DNA of 58,117 nt from an uncultured Ruminococcus sp. (GCA_904377845.1 CAJFGR010000008.1:1-58117); one strand, 5' to 3'; numbered from the stretch's first letter, positions 1-8,632 are shown. A program made the numbers and translations. Notes: generated from the letters alone by a model not told the origin.

Positions 1-101
1 CGCTCCTATGTACCGCTGCGTTACGGCCCGAGCGAAAGCGGGTGCGCTAGCAATACCTGCCTCCCGGCGGATACTTTATCAGTCCGGAAAATCGGAATTA
101 A

Positions 102-866
102 TCAAATGTAATATCCTCCTCCATACCCGCCGCAGCACAGCCCGCTACCTCCGCAGCAAAGATTGCACAGCAGATTTGCTATACAGAGCTTCGCGCAGCA
201 GCTTGTATCAAATGTTCCCGGATATCCGTATGTACTCTGCCTCTGCTGATACCATGCTCCTCCGTTCTGCAGACGCTGCAGCAGCATCTGATACTGTGCG
301 TTATCCGGTTCGAGCCTGACGGCTTCTTTTGCCTGTTCCAGGGCTGTCACATTATTGCCAAGCCCGGAATTTGCGGATGCGCTGTAGAAATACCAGAGTG
401 CGCTTCTGTCCTTTATCCCGTCAAGTACATTTAATGCCTCCCTGTAATGACCGCTGCGTATATAATTCGCTGCGGCACGAAGATGGATATCCTCTTCTGT
501 GTCCTGCCGTCTCTGCTGTCCTCCGCCATATGAGCCGGAATTTCCGAATGGATCTCCTCCAAACGGGCCATACCCGCCAAAATCTCCAAATCCGCCAAAC
601 GGGCCGTAATCCTCATAGGAACCGCTGTATCCGCCGCCTGAACTGCTCTGGCCGTAACTTCCTGACGAATATCCCTTCTCGCGTTCATCCATGATCTGCT
701 GATAAGCCTGCTGCACTTCTTTAAACTTTGCCTCCGCCTCATCTTTATGCGGATTATTGATATTCGCATCCGGATGATATTTCCGGCTCAGCCTGCGGTA
801 GGCCTTCTTTATCTCTTCATCCGATGCATTCCTGTCCACACCAAGTATACTGTATGGATCTGACAT
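102..866 (-). CDS. J-domain protein with TPR-like middle and Cys-rich tail
   Basis: This 254-residue protein opens with a J domain (about residues 3-65) carrying the HPD motif at 31-33, the signature that stimulates Hsp70 ATPase activity. A Gly/Ser/Tyr/Phe-rich linker (about 68-118) follows, as in DnaJ-type co-chaperones. Residues about 125-200 look like one or two TPR-like helical hairpins (repeated Ala/Leu spacing with LEPDN). The last 35 residues hold eight cysteines in CC and CxxCC patterns among glycines. The true DnaJ zinc domain (four CxxCxGxG) and the C-terminal substrate domains are absent, so this is not DnaJ itself but a class III-like J protein. It lies 53 bases downstream of a zinc-ribbon membrane protein on the same strand and is probably cotranscribed with it. 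The client is unknown. Confidence 0.85.
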   Translation of the reverse strand: MSDPYSILGVDRNASDEEIKKAYRRLSRKYHPDANINNPHKDEAEAKFKEVQQAYQQIMDEREKGYSSGSYGQSSSGGGYSGSYEDYGPFGGFGDFGGYGPFGGDPFGNSGSYGGGQQRRQDTEEDIHLRAAANYIRSGHYREALNVLDGIKDRSALWYFYSASANSGLGNNVTALEQAKEAVRLEPDNAQYQMLLQRLQNGGAWYQQRQSTYGYPGTFDTSCCAKLCIANLLCNLCCGGSGLCCGGYGGGYYI

Positions 867-919
867 TTCTTTTCTCCCTTCAGCCCTTGAGCTGCCGATG
901 CGGCATCATCTGTGCCTGA

Positions 920-1327
920 TCAGCTCTTTTTAATAAATGTAGTGCCGCACTTCGGGCATCTTACTTCGATTTTTCCTTTCCCCCTGGGGATACGGATCTT
1001 CTGCTTGCAGGACGGACACGTGTAGATATGGTATACTTTTCTCTGCTTCCATATATTTTTCTGTTTCTGGAAAAAATTCCTGATGCCGTACGTTTTGGCA
1101 AGAAACGTCTGATTCTCCGAATACCGTTTGCTCACATTTCTTGAGAATACACGGAAATAGCAGTAAATTACAAAAAACCATCCGACAAGGTACAGAATCA
1201 GCGCGATCGGCCTGTTTCCCAGCAAAGCTGATACAATGACTACAATAAGTCCGATAACAAGAAGGAATTTCGATAACTGGTCAACCCCGTATCTTCCCTG
1301 CATAAAACGTATAAATTTCTCTTTCAT
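920..1327 (-). CDS. Membrane protein with C-terminal zinc ribbon
   Basis: This 135-residue protein has two hydrophobic segments (about 20-36 and 40-60) and a basic stretch. It ends in a zinc ribbon with the pair CPSCKQKIRIP and CPKCGTTF, spaced as in rubredoxin-like knuckles (MJ0042-like). The likely topology is a two-pass membrane hairpin with the zinc ribbon in the cytosol. The start at 1327 is preceded by an A/G-rich stretch (AAAGGACGGGTGTAA). It sits directly upstream of the J-domain gene, so the two may form a small membrane-associated chaperone unit; that is inference from position only. No specific function is recognised. Confidence 0.7.
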   Translation of the reverse strand: MKEKFIRFMQGRYGVDQLSKFLLVIGLIVVIVSALLGNRPIALILYLVGWFFVIYCYFRVFSRNVSKRYSENQTFLAKTYGIRNFFQKQKNIWKQRKVYHIYTCPSCKQKIRIPRGKGKIEVRCPKCGTTFIKKS

Positions 1328-1466
1328 TTACACCCGTCCTTTTCAATGAAATGAATATTCTATGTTTCGGAGAAGCAGCACCTGTACGGCCCGCTCCTCC
1401 GGAATTCAGTATGGAATATATTTTCTACCGTTTCCCCGGCAAAGTCAATTAAAATCCTATAAATTC

Positions 1467-2375
1467 TTACATATTCAGGATATTGTCGCATATCTCATCC
1501 GAGATCAGATACACGATCCGTGAATCGTTGATCATCACATACCGGTTCCCGTTTCCGTCCTCATTTCCGATATACAGGGTAAGAATCTGATCTTCGTCAT
1601 CCTGCGTATAGGTGGCCTCCACCGTAATTCTGGACGTCCCGTCCAGGCCGTACATATCCAGATCTTCATCCTCCACAGAATAATCCGCCGCCTCGGAGAG
1701 TGTCACAGCGCCTAATCCGCCTGCCACGGCCGCAATGTCTTCCGCCTGATCATCGTTCTCACTGTCATAGGTCGTCGTCCCGCCATCCTGGGTGATCACT
1801 TCTTTGACAAGATTGCCGCTGCCAATACTCGGATAGTCGTCAAGCTGCGCCATATCATCAAGCGCATAATTGAACGGGTCGATCACACTGCTCGCCACGG
1901 TATAGACGGTATCGCTTCTGCTTTTCATTACGTAATAATCATCCCCTGCCATATTCCCGAAAAGAAGTTCCGTTACATTGCCGTCTGCATCCGTATATTC
2001 CAGTGTGTATACCGGATCATCCAGTCCGTATGCATCAAGTGAATCCCCGTCTGTCAGTTCCCGGTCAGCTGTGATATTTCCCGCCGTCTCGGCCATATCT
2101 TCCGGATAACTCTGTTTCAGCGGGAAATCTTTATCCGGGGTATAGTACCACCGGTCGCCTTCTTTATGAAACTCCAGATCACCGTTTCCAACATTGAATT
2201 TGAAAGACGCAATATCACCGGAAGAAGTGTCTGTCACATGGACGGCTGCCGCCTCCTGTTCCTCTTCTTCTTTTTCCTCCTGTCTCACATTCCATGTTCT
2301 AAGGCCGAAATACGCCGCCAGCAGCAGGACGAGGGCAGCCAGCAGGATCAGTATGCCTTTGTTTTTCTTTCTCAT
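1467..2375 (-). CDS. DUF4340 domain-containing protein of Gld-like ABC system
   Basis: The protein is 302 residues with one N-terminal membrane anchor (about residues 8-24) followed by a Glu-rich linker and a large extracytoplasmic region. It contains two copies of the DUF4340-type pattern: Asp-Asp-Pro-Val-Tyr-Thr-Leu with a following 'LLFGN' strand, and later 'LTLYIGNEDGNGNRYVM'. The start is placed at 2375 rather than an in-frame GTG upstream, because a perfect AGGAGGA lies 6-9 bases before it and the ATG overlaps the stop of the upstream gldG-like gene (ATGA). DUF4340 proteins habitually follow GldG-like genes in Firmicutes, Bacteroidetes and Cyanobacteria and are thought to act with the ABC exporter. 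The substrate is unknown. Confidence 0.8.
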   Translation of the reverse strand: MRKKNKGILILLAALVLLLAAYFGLRTWNVRQEEKEEEEQEAAAVHVTDTSSGDIASFKFNVGNGDLEFHKEGDRWYYTPDKDFPLKQSYPEDMAETAGNITADRELTDGDSLDAYGLDDPVYTLEYTDADGNVTELLFGNMAGDDYYVMKSRSDTVYTVASSVIDPFNYALDDMAQLDDYPSIGSGNLVKEVITQDGGTTTYDSENDDQAEDIAAVAGGLGAVTLSEAADYSVEDEDLDMYGLDGTSRITVEATYTQDDEDQILTLYIGNEDGNGNRYVMINDSRIVYLISDEICDNILNM

Positions 2376-3892
2376 GCTCTTCTCCTCCTGAACCACACGA
2401 CAAATCCGCCGATCAGGATTACTGCAGGAATTCCGAATATTGCAAGGAAGCTGAGCAGTCCGGTATGCTGCATTGTATTATACTCTGTTCCAAGACTCTT
2501 GGCCTCGATGGATAGATTCTGCACACCTTCAAAGTTGGCTGTCACCGCATTCATAAAGAGCTGCGTATTTTCAAGCTGCGGAAAAGTATCCGTGATTGAC
2601 TGGTCAATCAGACTGCCCGCTGAAATTACGGTGAGCCTGCTTTCCTTCTCCTCCGTGCTTTCCGCAGCATCGCTGTCCGATGATCCGTCATCCGACGCCC
2701 CGTCCTCTGATGTGTCACTGTCAGATGTATCCGCTGTATCGCTGCTGTCGGAATTTTCTTCCTCATTTTCAATGCTCTCTGTCGCCACTGCACCGAGTGT
2801 ATAGCTTCCCTGCTCCTGACTCTCTTCCGTCACCGAATATGCCTGATCAGAGGAGGACATGAATGCGGTCGTAGTGATTGTATCACGCTGCGGGTCAGTC
2901 AGATTCATACCATGGGCGTTGGTGAGCAGTACCATCTCCGAAGAGATATTATCGGCAAGATCGCCGGATACTGAAAGTTCCGGAAAGATATAATAATAAT
3001 TTCCCTGATAGCATCTCGTCGGATCCGCAATATACCCGTCTGCGGCTTCAATTCCGTACTCACTTAACACATCTGCAAGATTCGGCAAAGCAGCTGAGCT
3101 TGTATCGCCGAACAGAATCATGACTTTTCCTCCGCCTGCGAGATAGTCTCGAAGCATCTGTGCCTCGTCCTCCGAGAGATCTGCAGTGGGCGCGTCCATA
3201 AGAAGCAGATCACAGTCCTCCGGGATGGACGTACTCATAAGCAGGTTAATCTCCGAGAGAGTATAGCTGTTCTTTTCCATCAGATCCGTAATGGTTGCAG
3301 AAAGTGAACTTTCTCCGTGTCCTGTTGTCTGATAGATCGTGTGGTCCGTGTCGTTCGTTACATAGTTGACTGCCCCGGTCAGCTGCCCCTCGCCGTCGAA
3401 TTCAGTATAGGATGTTGTGCCGTAATAATAATATGAATACTGATCCATTACCAGAATATCGTTAAAAGATACTGTGGTTGTCTTTCCCGTATCTTCGCAG
3501 GACACAACAATCGTATTCTCCGTCGTATCATAATCTGTAAGAGCAGACGGATGAAGCACCGGGTCGATCCACTCTACGCTGATATCATCTGACAGGGCGG
3601 CATATCTGCTGAGAAATGTCGTAATCCTTTCATCCGTGTCGTCTTTTACTGCCAGCACAGTCATATCAACCTCTTTATCCAGGCTGTCCAGCAGATCCCG
3701 CGTTGTATCCGATATTTCATAGATCTTTGTGCTGCTCACATCCACATTGCGGTAAGCCTCCGGGATCTGTCCTATAATCAGATTGAACACAATTACAACA
3801 GCCAGCACGAGCACAGTCAGCCCTACGCTGTACGCCCCGTGCCTCGTACCTGACGTGCGGAATATATTTTTCAATGATTTTATTCTGTTCAT
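2372..3892 (-). CDS. GldG-like ABC-transporter auxiliary protein
   Basis: This 506-residue protein has an N-terminal transmembrane segment (about 22-42), a large exported domain of the ABC_transp_aux/GldG type (about 45-330), an acidic Ser/Asp/Glu-rich low-complexity linker (about 365-410), and a second transmembrane helix at 478-498 ending in RRRRA. The 'YRNVDVSSTKIYEISDTTRDLLDSL' region, written here only to mark the conserved start of the domain near residue 47, is typical of GldG relatives. It lies between an ABC permease (12 bases upstream) and DUF4340 (4-base overlap), the standard order in this exporter class. In gliding Bacteroidetes the homologues support motility, but in Firmicutes the role is unassigned and motility should not be inferred. 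Confidence 0.85.
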   Translation of the reverse strand: MNRIKSLKNIFRTSGTRHGAYSVGLTVLVLAVVIVFNLIIGQIPEAYRNVDVSSTKIYEISDTTRDLLDSLDKEVDMTVLAVKDDTDERITTFLSRYAALSDDISVEWIDPVLHPSALTDYDTTENTIVVSCEDTGKTTTVSFNDILVMDQYSYYYYGTTSYTEFDGEGQLTGAVNYVTNDTDHTIYQTTGHGESSLSATITDLMEKNSYTLSEINLLMSTSIPEDCDLLLMDAPTADLSEDEAQMLRDYLAGGGKVMILFGDTSSAALPNLADVLSEYGIEAADGYIADPTRCYQGNYYYIFPELSVSGDLADNISSEMVLLTNAHGMNLTDPQRDTITTTAFMSSSDQAYSVTEESQEQGSYTLGAVATESIENEEENSDSSDTADTSDSDTSEDGASDDGSSDSDAAESTEEKESRLTVISAGSLIDQSITDTFPQLENTQLFMNAVTANFEGVQNLSIEAKSLGTEYNTMQHTGLLSFLAIFGIPAVILIGGFVVWFRRRRA

Positions 3893-3904
3893 GATCCGGT
3901 CCTC

Positions 3905-4771
3905 CTAACTCCAGCGTCTTTTCTGAATCGACTGCATCGTCAGAAATACAAATACCACTATAACTGACAGATATAAAACGATCCCTGTCACGTCCACAAT
4001 ACTGTTTTCCGTAATTCCCGTAAACACATCCGCCAGTGCCAGTCTTCCGAGAAGATTCGTGAGCAGATTCTCATAGAGCTCCCGCTTTGCCACGAATACG
4101 ATAACCGCTGCTGCCGCACCGATGATTTCCACTGCGCCGGATATCAGTGCATTCCCCGTCATATGCCAGATATAGAAAGCCGCAATTGACAGAATGATCA
4201 GTATGCCCACAAGACCGCTGACCGCAGATACAGGAAGCATAGACAGAATGCCGTCCCACAGATACAGGACAAGCAGAATTCCAAATGTACTGATAAACGC
4301 GATCATCTGGCTCTCCGTCAGAGAGGACAGGAACATACCGATTGCCGCGTAAACGCACCCCAGCAGGAAAAACACCCCGATAGAGATATAATCCACTGTA
4401 AGATACGCAGTTCCCTGCGATTTTATGATCAGCGGGAAAATGCAGAAAATCACATTCGGAATTGCAATCACAGTCACCATGGCAAGATATTTTCCCATGA
4501 CGATTTTCCCAAGGCTTACCGGGGCTGTGAGAAGCAGCTGATCCGTCCTGTTTCTCCTCTCCTCCGAAAAACTTCTCATCGTAATCAGAGGAATTCCCAC
4601 GATAAATACAATCAGGGAACCTGACAATGTATAAGAAAAATACGGGTACCCTGACACAAGGTTATAGGCCATAAAATATATTCCTGTAAAAACGATCAGA
4701 AACGCCACAAATACGCAACCGACCATAGACTGAAAATAAGCCCTCAGTTCTCTTTTATAAATCGCCAGCAT
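3905..4771 (-). CDS. ABC-2 type permease, GldF-like
   Basis: This 288-residue integral membrane protein has six predicted hydrophobic helices and a short N-terminal 'YKRELRAYFQS' segment, common to ABC-2 permeases of the GldF/NosY group. The cytoplasmic loop 'SFEERR-N-TDQLLLTAPV' type motif (residues about 70-88) is the region that contacts the ATPase. The start at 4771 is chosen because GGGAGGAGG lies upstream; a longer reading to 4825 would run through the end of the ATPase gene. Its start overlaps the ATPase stop by 17 bases, so the two are translationally coupled. It should form the membrane channel of the four-gene exporter. Confidence 0.87.
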   Translation of the reverse strand: MLAIYKRELRAYFQSMVGCVFVAFLIVFTGIYFMAYNLVSGYPYFSYTLSGSLIVFIVGIPLITMRSFSEERRNRTDQLLLTAPVSLGKIVMGKYLAMVTVIAIPNVIFCIFPLIIKSQGTAYLTVDYISIGVFFLLGCVYAAIGMFLSSLTESQMIAFISTFGILLVLYLWDGILSMLPVSAVSGLVGILIILSIAAFYIWHMTGNALISGAVEIIGAAAAVIVFVAKRELYENLLTNLLGRLALADVFTGITENSIVDVTGIVLYLSVIVVFVFLTMQSIQKRRWS

Positions 4772-5753
4772 CTGTACCGACCTCCTCCCATTTTGTTCCG
4801 GATATAAATGCGTCCGGCACGGCATCGCTCTGGGTCAGTTCCATAAATACATCCTCCAGAGTCATTCCGGTAGCTTTCAGGGTCAGAAGCGGCGTCTTCG
4901 CAGATGCAAATGCAGTAAATACCCGCTCTCTGATATCCTCCCCTTTCTTCTCCGTAATCTTTGCCCGGGTCAGTCCTTCCTCGGTCTCCCGGGTCTCAAT
5001 GCACTCGATCCCCGGCACGTTTTTCAGGATCAGCCGCACTTCGACGGGCGATGCTTCCGTCTCAATCTCTACAGCGTTATTTTCTCCCAGCATTTTTTCC
5101 AGATTCTCAGGCGTATCGCTGGCCACCAGCTTTCCCTTCGATATAATCAGAATATAATCGCAGACCTCCCTTACCTCCGCAAGGATATGTGAGCTCAGGA
5201 TAACCGTATGATTCTTTGACAGTTTCCGGATCAGCTCGCGGATCTCAATGATCTGCTTGGGATCCAGCCCCACGCTGGGCTCATCCAGTATAATAATCTC
5301 CGGAAATCCGAGAACAGCCTGTGCAAGTCCCACTCTCTGACGGTATCCTTTCGAAAGGTTCTTGATCAGCCGGTCCTCCACATCTTTGATCTTAACCATT
5401 TTCTCAATCTCTGTGATTTCCCCGTCTCTTTTCGCTTTCGCAATGCCTTTTAATTCCGCGGCAAATTCAAGATATTCCCGAACCGTCATATCCACATAAA
5501 GAGGCGGCTGCTCCGGCAGATACCCGATATGCCGTTTTGCTTCCTCAGGTTCTTTCAGGATATCGTGTCCGTCAATCAGCACCTCGCCCTCCGTCGCCCC
5601 AAGATAACCTGTCATAATGTTCATGGTCGTCGATTTGCCGGCGCCGTTAGGACCTAAAAAGCCATAGATCCGCCCGGATTCAATCTTAAAATCCAGATGG
5701 TCTACGGCTAAATGAGTCCCGTATTTTTTTACCAGATTCCTCACTTCAATCAA
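4755..5753 (-). CDS. ABC transporter ATP-binding protein (TTG start)
   Basis: This 332-residue ATPase has a Walker A (GPNGAGKST, about residue 35), signature motif (LSKGYRQRVGLAQA), Walker B (IIILDEPSVGLDP) and H-loop (SSHIL), all intact. After residue about 225 there is a C-terminal accessory domain typical of ABC-2 exporters of the GldA/CcmA group. I place the start at a TTG at 5753 because CAGGAGGG lies seven bases upstream and the protein's homologous part begins with I-E-V-R-N-L. The in-frame sequence reaching to 6122 is antisense-like and overlaps the DUF3343 gene. It is the first gene of the exporter operon. Confidence 0.88.
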   Translation of the reverse strand: MIEVRNLVKKYGTHLAVDHLDFKIESGRIYGFLGPNGAGKSTTMNIMTGYLGATEGEVLIDGHDILKEPEEAKRHIGYLPEQPPLYVDMTVREYLEFAAELKGIAKAKRDGEITEIEKMVKIKDVEDRLIKNLSKGYRQRVGLAQAVLGFPEIIILDEPSVGLDPKQIIEIRELIRKLSKNHTVILSSHILAEVREVCDYILIISKGKLVASDTPENLEKMLGENNAVEIETEASPVEVRLILKNVPGIECIETRETEEGLTRAKITEKKGEDIRERVFTAFASAKTPLLTLKATGMTLEDVFMELTQSDAVPDAFISGTKWEEVGTDAGDL

Positions 5754-5872
5754 AGCTTTACCCTCCTGAATACATATTTGAACACATTCAAGAGGGTACC
5801 AGCATTGTGTGAAAGTTCTGTGTTGTAAATGTGATAAACAAATGGTCTCGTCCGCTGCGGGACAGACATCAT

Positions 5873-6109
5873 TCACAGCATACATTCGTGCAGATCTTCC
5901 TGCTCTATGCCGTGTTGCGCCATCACATCGATGAGCTTCGCTCTCTCCTCCGGCGGGGCGCACCACGCAAGACCGCACCCTGCGGATATCTCCCTGGGGA
6001 CAGGGATCAGCCTGCCCGAAACTTCCGCTTCCCGGCAGGCCTTCTCCATGGCCATGGCGTCCGCCGTTGTATGGAATGTAATTACAAGTTTTAGTTCTTT
6101 CTTTCTCAT
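5873..6109 (-). CDS. DUF3343 protein, putative Se/S carrier
   Basis: This is a 78-residue DUF3343 protein with the conserved core 'FHTTADAMAMEK', 'GRLIPVPREISAGCGLAWC' and a closing acidic tail. The two cysteines in the GCGLAWC element are the family's invariant residues and could carry a persulfide or perselenide. DUF3343 has been linked by comparative genomics to selenium and sulfur transfer genes (YedE, YedF, SelD neighbourhoods). I choose the ATG at 6109, seven bases after GAGG, over the ATG at 6115. That start forms an ATGA overlap with the stop of the TusA-like mini-ORF. It is the last gene of the cysteine desulfurase-yedE transcription unit. Confidence 0.85.
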   Translation of the reverse strand: MRKKELKLVITFHTTADAMAMEKACREAEVSGRLIPVPREISAGCGLAWCAPPEERAKLIDVMAQHGIEQEDLHECML

Positions 6110-6192
6110 ATACATTCCTCACTTTTCATTGCTTCCTCTGTGAGCATTACCGGCTCCGGACAGGAGAGCCCTCTTGCATCTACTTCTTTCAT
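6106..6192 (-). CDS. 28-residue TusA-like mini-ORF (CPEP motif)
   Basis: A short reading frame starts at an ATG preceded by AAGGAG with six-base spacing and encodes 28 residues, beginning MKEVDARGLSCPEPVM and ending ECI. This matches the N-terminal beta strand, turn and helix start of TusA/SirA sulfurtransferases, including the sulfur-carrying Cys of CPxP (Cys11). Full TusA is about 75-80 residues, so roughly two-thirds is absent. The stop (TGA) overlaps the DUF3343 start as ATGA. Reading the TGA as selenocysteine gives only four more codons before TAA, so recoding does not restore a domain. It is either a truncated gene kept for coupling or a real mini-carrier. Its place between yedE and DUF3343 fits a TusA gene in this type of cluster. 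Confidence 0.6.
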   Translation of the reverse strand: MKEVDARGLSCPEPVMLTEEAMKSEECI

Positions 6193-6239
6193 CTTATACT
6201 CCTTCTTTCAGTTTCTCTTGGCCGCTTCTCTTTTCCGGC

Positions 6240-7337
6240 CTATTTATTCTCGCTTCTTTTATTAAAAAAACCTATCACAAAGCATACCGCAATGCAGATA
6301 ATAACAGCCACTTTTCCGTTCAGCGGCACGCTTCCCGCTGTAATCTCCTGTGTCTCTGCGTTGAGAGCTGTTGCGCTCGCCGCAAGCCCCAGATTATGTG
6401 CCAGCGCCGCGCCAATAAACATACCGATCACGGTCATGGCAGAGTCCGATGATCCCTGGCCTGCAAGGATAAGCTGACGCAGCGGGCATCCTCCTGCAAG
6501 TACTGCGGCAAATCCCACCGCATACATACCGAGGATGTTCCAGAGATGCTCAGAGTGAGCGATCACACCCGGAGTATCAAACGCGAAAGTAAAATTGCCT
6601 GTAGCGATATTATAGATCAGCATGACAACGAAAAAGCTTCCGATAATTGTCAGCAGATCAAAATTTCTCATCAGAATCACATCGCGTATACTTCCTGCAA
6701 AGCACATTCTGGACTTCTGTGCAAATGCTCCGAAGATCAGCCCTCCGATCAGGGAGAGGGCAATCGGCGCGTGCATACTTCCCGGACCGCTCTGGCTGCT
6801 CTTTAACAGGGTTGTCGCAAGGGCAAGCACAAGAATGCCCAGCATCAGCACAGGCAGCACACCGCCACTCATGCGGTTTGTCAGATGTGCGCGTCCGAGG
6901 CTGAATCCTTTTTTAAGAGCAATAACTCCTGTCCCCACTCCGAGAACAAAGCCGATCAGAGCCACCCAGGCATTCAGATCACCGGCGGACATACGGATAA
7001 TCATACGCAGCGGGCATCCCAGAAATACCAGGGAGCCGATGGCGAGGATCATGCCCAGAACAAAACGTACCACAGGTGAGGATCCCGCTGTAGAGCGGTA
7101 CTCTTTTGTGGCTACAGAGATGATAAACGAGCCTAGAACAAGTCCGATAATCTCCGGTCTTGCATACTGTACTGTCTCCGTGGAGTGCAGTCCCAGCGCA
7201 CCCGCCGTATCACGGATGAAGCACGCGATACAGAACGCCATATTTGCCGGATTGCCGAAATACGCCAGACACGCCGCAACAAGTCCGCAGACAACGCCTG
7301 CCAGCGCCAGTTTCTTCTTCGAGTCAGATAAATTCAT
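6240..7337 (-). CDS. yedE: YedE-family putative selenium transporter
   Basis: This 365-residue polytopic membrane protein of the YeeE/YedE family has about ten hydrophobic helices. It shows the internal duplication of the family: GCPLRMIIR (about residue 106) and GCPLRQLIL (about residue 286), plus an extra Cys in KSRMCFAG (about 212). In YeeE the equivalent cysteines relay thiosulfate sulfur through the membrane. The selenium assignment is by family and context: it lies in the same unit as a cysteine desulfurase, a TusA-like ORF and DUF3343, and close to selD and yedF. The transported selenium species is not determinable from sequence. Confidence 0.87.
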   Translation of the reverse strand: MNLSDSKKKLALAGVVCGLVAACLAYFGNPANMAFCIACFIRDTAGALGLHSTETVQYARPEIIGLVLGSFIISVATKEYRSTAGSSPVVRFVLGMILAIGSLVFLGCPLRMIIRMSAGDLNAWVALIGFVLGVGTGVIALKKGFSLGRAHLTNRMSGGVLPVLMLGILVLALATTLLKSSQSGPGSMHAPIALSLIGGLIFGAFAQKSRMCFAGSIRDVILMRNFDLLTIIGSFFVVMLIYNIATGNFTFAFDTPGVIAHSEHLWNILGMYAVGFAAVLAGGCPLRQLILAGQGSSDSAMTVIGMFIGAALAHNLGLAASATALNAETQEITAGSVPLNGKVAVIICIAVCFVIGFFNKRSENK

Positions 7338-7374
7338 GTTTCTTTTCCCTCCTGCTTATCTTTGGCCCAGGATC

Positions 7375-8511
7375 TCACTCCTGCGCCAGTTCTCTCACCG
7401 CCCGTATGGCGGCATCCACCTCTTCTTCCGTATTGTAATAAGAGAAGCTGAACCGGACGGCCCCCTGCTCCACTGTTCCCAGCGCCTTATGCATCAGCGG
7501 CGCGCAGTGGGCTCCCGGCCGCGTCACGATTCCGTACTCCACATTCAGCTCATCACTGACTTCCGAAGAGTCATAATCTCCGATATTGAAAGATACGATG
7601 GCTGCGCGTTCCCGCGTATCGAAATCGCCATATACCTTTACACCGGGGATACAGGAAATACCTTCATAGAACCGCCGCATCAAAGACTGCTCTTTTTCCC
7701 GGATCACATCCAGCCCGGTCTCTTCAAGGAAAGAGACCGCAGCGCCCAGCCCTGCAATACCGTGACCGTTCAGTGTGCCGGCTTCCAACGCTGTAGGCAT
7801 CTGTGACGGATGATGCGGATTATAGGTATCAATTCCGCTCCCGCCGGACAGAAGGGGGCGGATCTCAACACCGGTCCTCACATACATCCCCCCTGTTCCC
7901 TGAGGTCCCATCAGGCCTTTATGTCCGGTAAAACAGAGAACATCAATTCCCGTATTCTGAACATCAACGGGCCACACGCCCGCAGTCTGTGATGCGTCCA
8001 CCACGAAAATCAGCCCGTGTTCCCTGGCAATCTCACCTGCCTTTTTCAGGTCGATCATATTTCCGGTCAGATTAGACGCGTGTGTGCAGACAATTGCTTT
8101 TGTATGATCCTTTACCGCACTCTCCATCTCATCATATGAAATATTTCCTTTTTCATCGCACCCAAGAATCGAAAGTTCCACTCCATGCTCCCGACATTCA
8201 TACAGGGGCCTTAAGACCGAATTATGTTCAAGCACGGTTGTGATCACATGGTCTCCCGGACAGAACAGTCCCTTTATCGCAATATTGAGACTCTCTGTAG
8301 AATTCGCGGTAAACACAATTCTTGACGCTGATTCCGCATTAAAAAACCGGGCCAGCTTTTCCCTTGTCCCGTAGATCACCCTGGATGCATCCAGCGCCGG
8401 CTCCGAAGCCCCTCTCCCGGCATTTCCCATGGTTTCAAAGGCTGCAAGTACAGCCGCTTTGACAGCGTCCGGTTTATGTAATGTGGTAGCCGCATTATCC
8501 ATGTAGATCAT
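7375..8511 (-). CDS. Class V aminotransferase / cysteine desulfurase (selenocysteine lyase-like)
   Basis: The protein (378 residues) is a PLP-dependent fold-type I enzyme of the cysteine desulfurase family. It starts with IYMDNAATTLHKP, has the PLP-binding Lys in FTGHKGLMGPQG (about residue 205) and the catalytic Cys in RPGAHCAPLMHK (about residue 345). This type removes sulfur or selenium from (seleno)cysteine and passes it to a carrier. I choose the ATG at 8511, with AAGGAG ten bases upstream, rather than the upstream in-frame codons. In this cluster it is a good candidate to supply selenide to SelD or to the TusA/DUF3343-type carriers. It begins the second selenium transcription unit. Confidence 0.85.
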   Translation of the reverse strand: MIYMDNAATTLHKPDAVKAAVLAAFETMGNAGRGASEPALDASRVIYGTREKLARFFNAESASRIVFTANSTESLNIAIKGLFCPGDHVITTVLEHNSVLRPLYECREHGVELSILGCDEKGNISYDEMESAVKDHTKAIVCTHASNLTGNMIDLKKAGEIAREHGLIFVVDASQTAGVWPVDVQNTGIDVLCFTGHKGLMGPQGTGGMYVRTGVEIRPLLSGGSGIDTYNPHHPSQMPTALEAGTLNGHGIAGLGAAVSFLEETGLDVIREKEQSLMRRFYEGISCIPGVKVYGDFDTRERAAIVSFNIGDYDSSEVSDELNVEYGIVTRPGAHCAPLMHKALGTVEQGAVRFSFSYYNTEEEVDAAIRAVRELAQE

Positions 8512-8548
8512 AGATGATTCACTCCTTCTTTGCACGATGCATACTTTA

Positions 8549-8580
8549 AGTATAGGGTTCTTTCCAGATTACGTCTAATC
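8549..8580 (-). promoter_or_regulatory. Candidate promoter and LysR-type operator of the csd-yedE unit
   Basis: On the minus strand a TATACT -10 box lies at 8549-8554. Where the -35 box is expected there is a perfect dyad, GATTA-CGTC-TAATC (8567-8580), which contains the T-N11-A spacing usual for LysR-family sites. The -35 match itself (TTAGAC) is weak, as expected for an activated promoter. The LysR gene ends only about 90 bases upstream. Binding by that regulator is inference. Confidence 0.5.
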
Positions 8581-8585
8581 GAAAA

Positions 8586-8632
8586 CAAAAATAAAAAATT
8601 GCTGCTTATAGATATTATCTATAAGCAGCAAT
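8586..8632 (-). terminator. Rho-independent terminator after lysR
   Basis: There is a perfect 16-bp stem (8598-8613 with 8617-8632) with a 3-base loop, followed on the minus strand by TTTTTT. It separates yedF-selD-lysR from the csd-yedE-DUF3343 unit. On the plus strand there is no matching T-run, so it works toward the left. Confidence 0.85.

Noticed and set aside
1-101. GC-rich bases at the left edge (CCCG...CGGG stem)
   Set aside because: Too short and cut by the edge of the window to assign; it follows the J-protein stop and no T-run is present.
6106-6108. TGA at the end of the TusA-like ORF as a selenocysteine codon
   Set aside because: Only four codons follow before a TAA, so no domain would be restored and no SECIS-like element was sought or seen.
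5754-6122. N-terminal extension of the ABC ATPase up to 6122
   Set aside because: It overlaps the DUF3343 gene in another frame and has no homology, while a TTG with a perfect RBS gives the normal family N-terminus.
6622-7806. Long plus-strand frame of 394 codons antisense to yedE and csd
   Set aside because: It is composed of a Pro/Arg/Ser-rich sequence typical of the reverse strand of a coding gene, has no RBS and no homologous look, while the minus-strand yedE is fully conserved.
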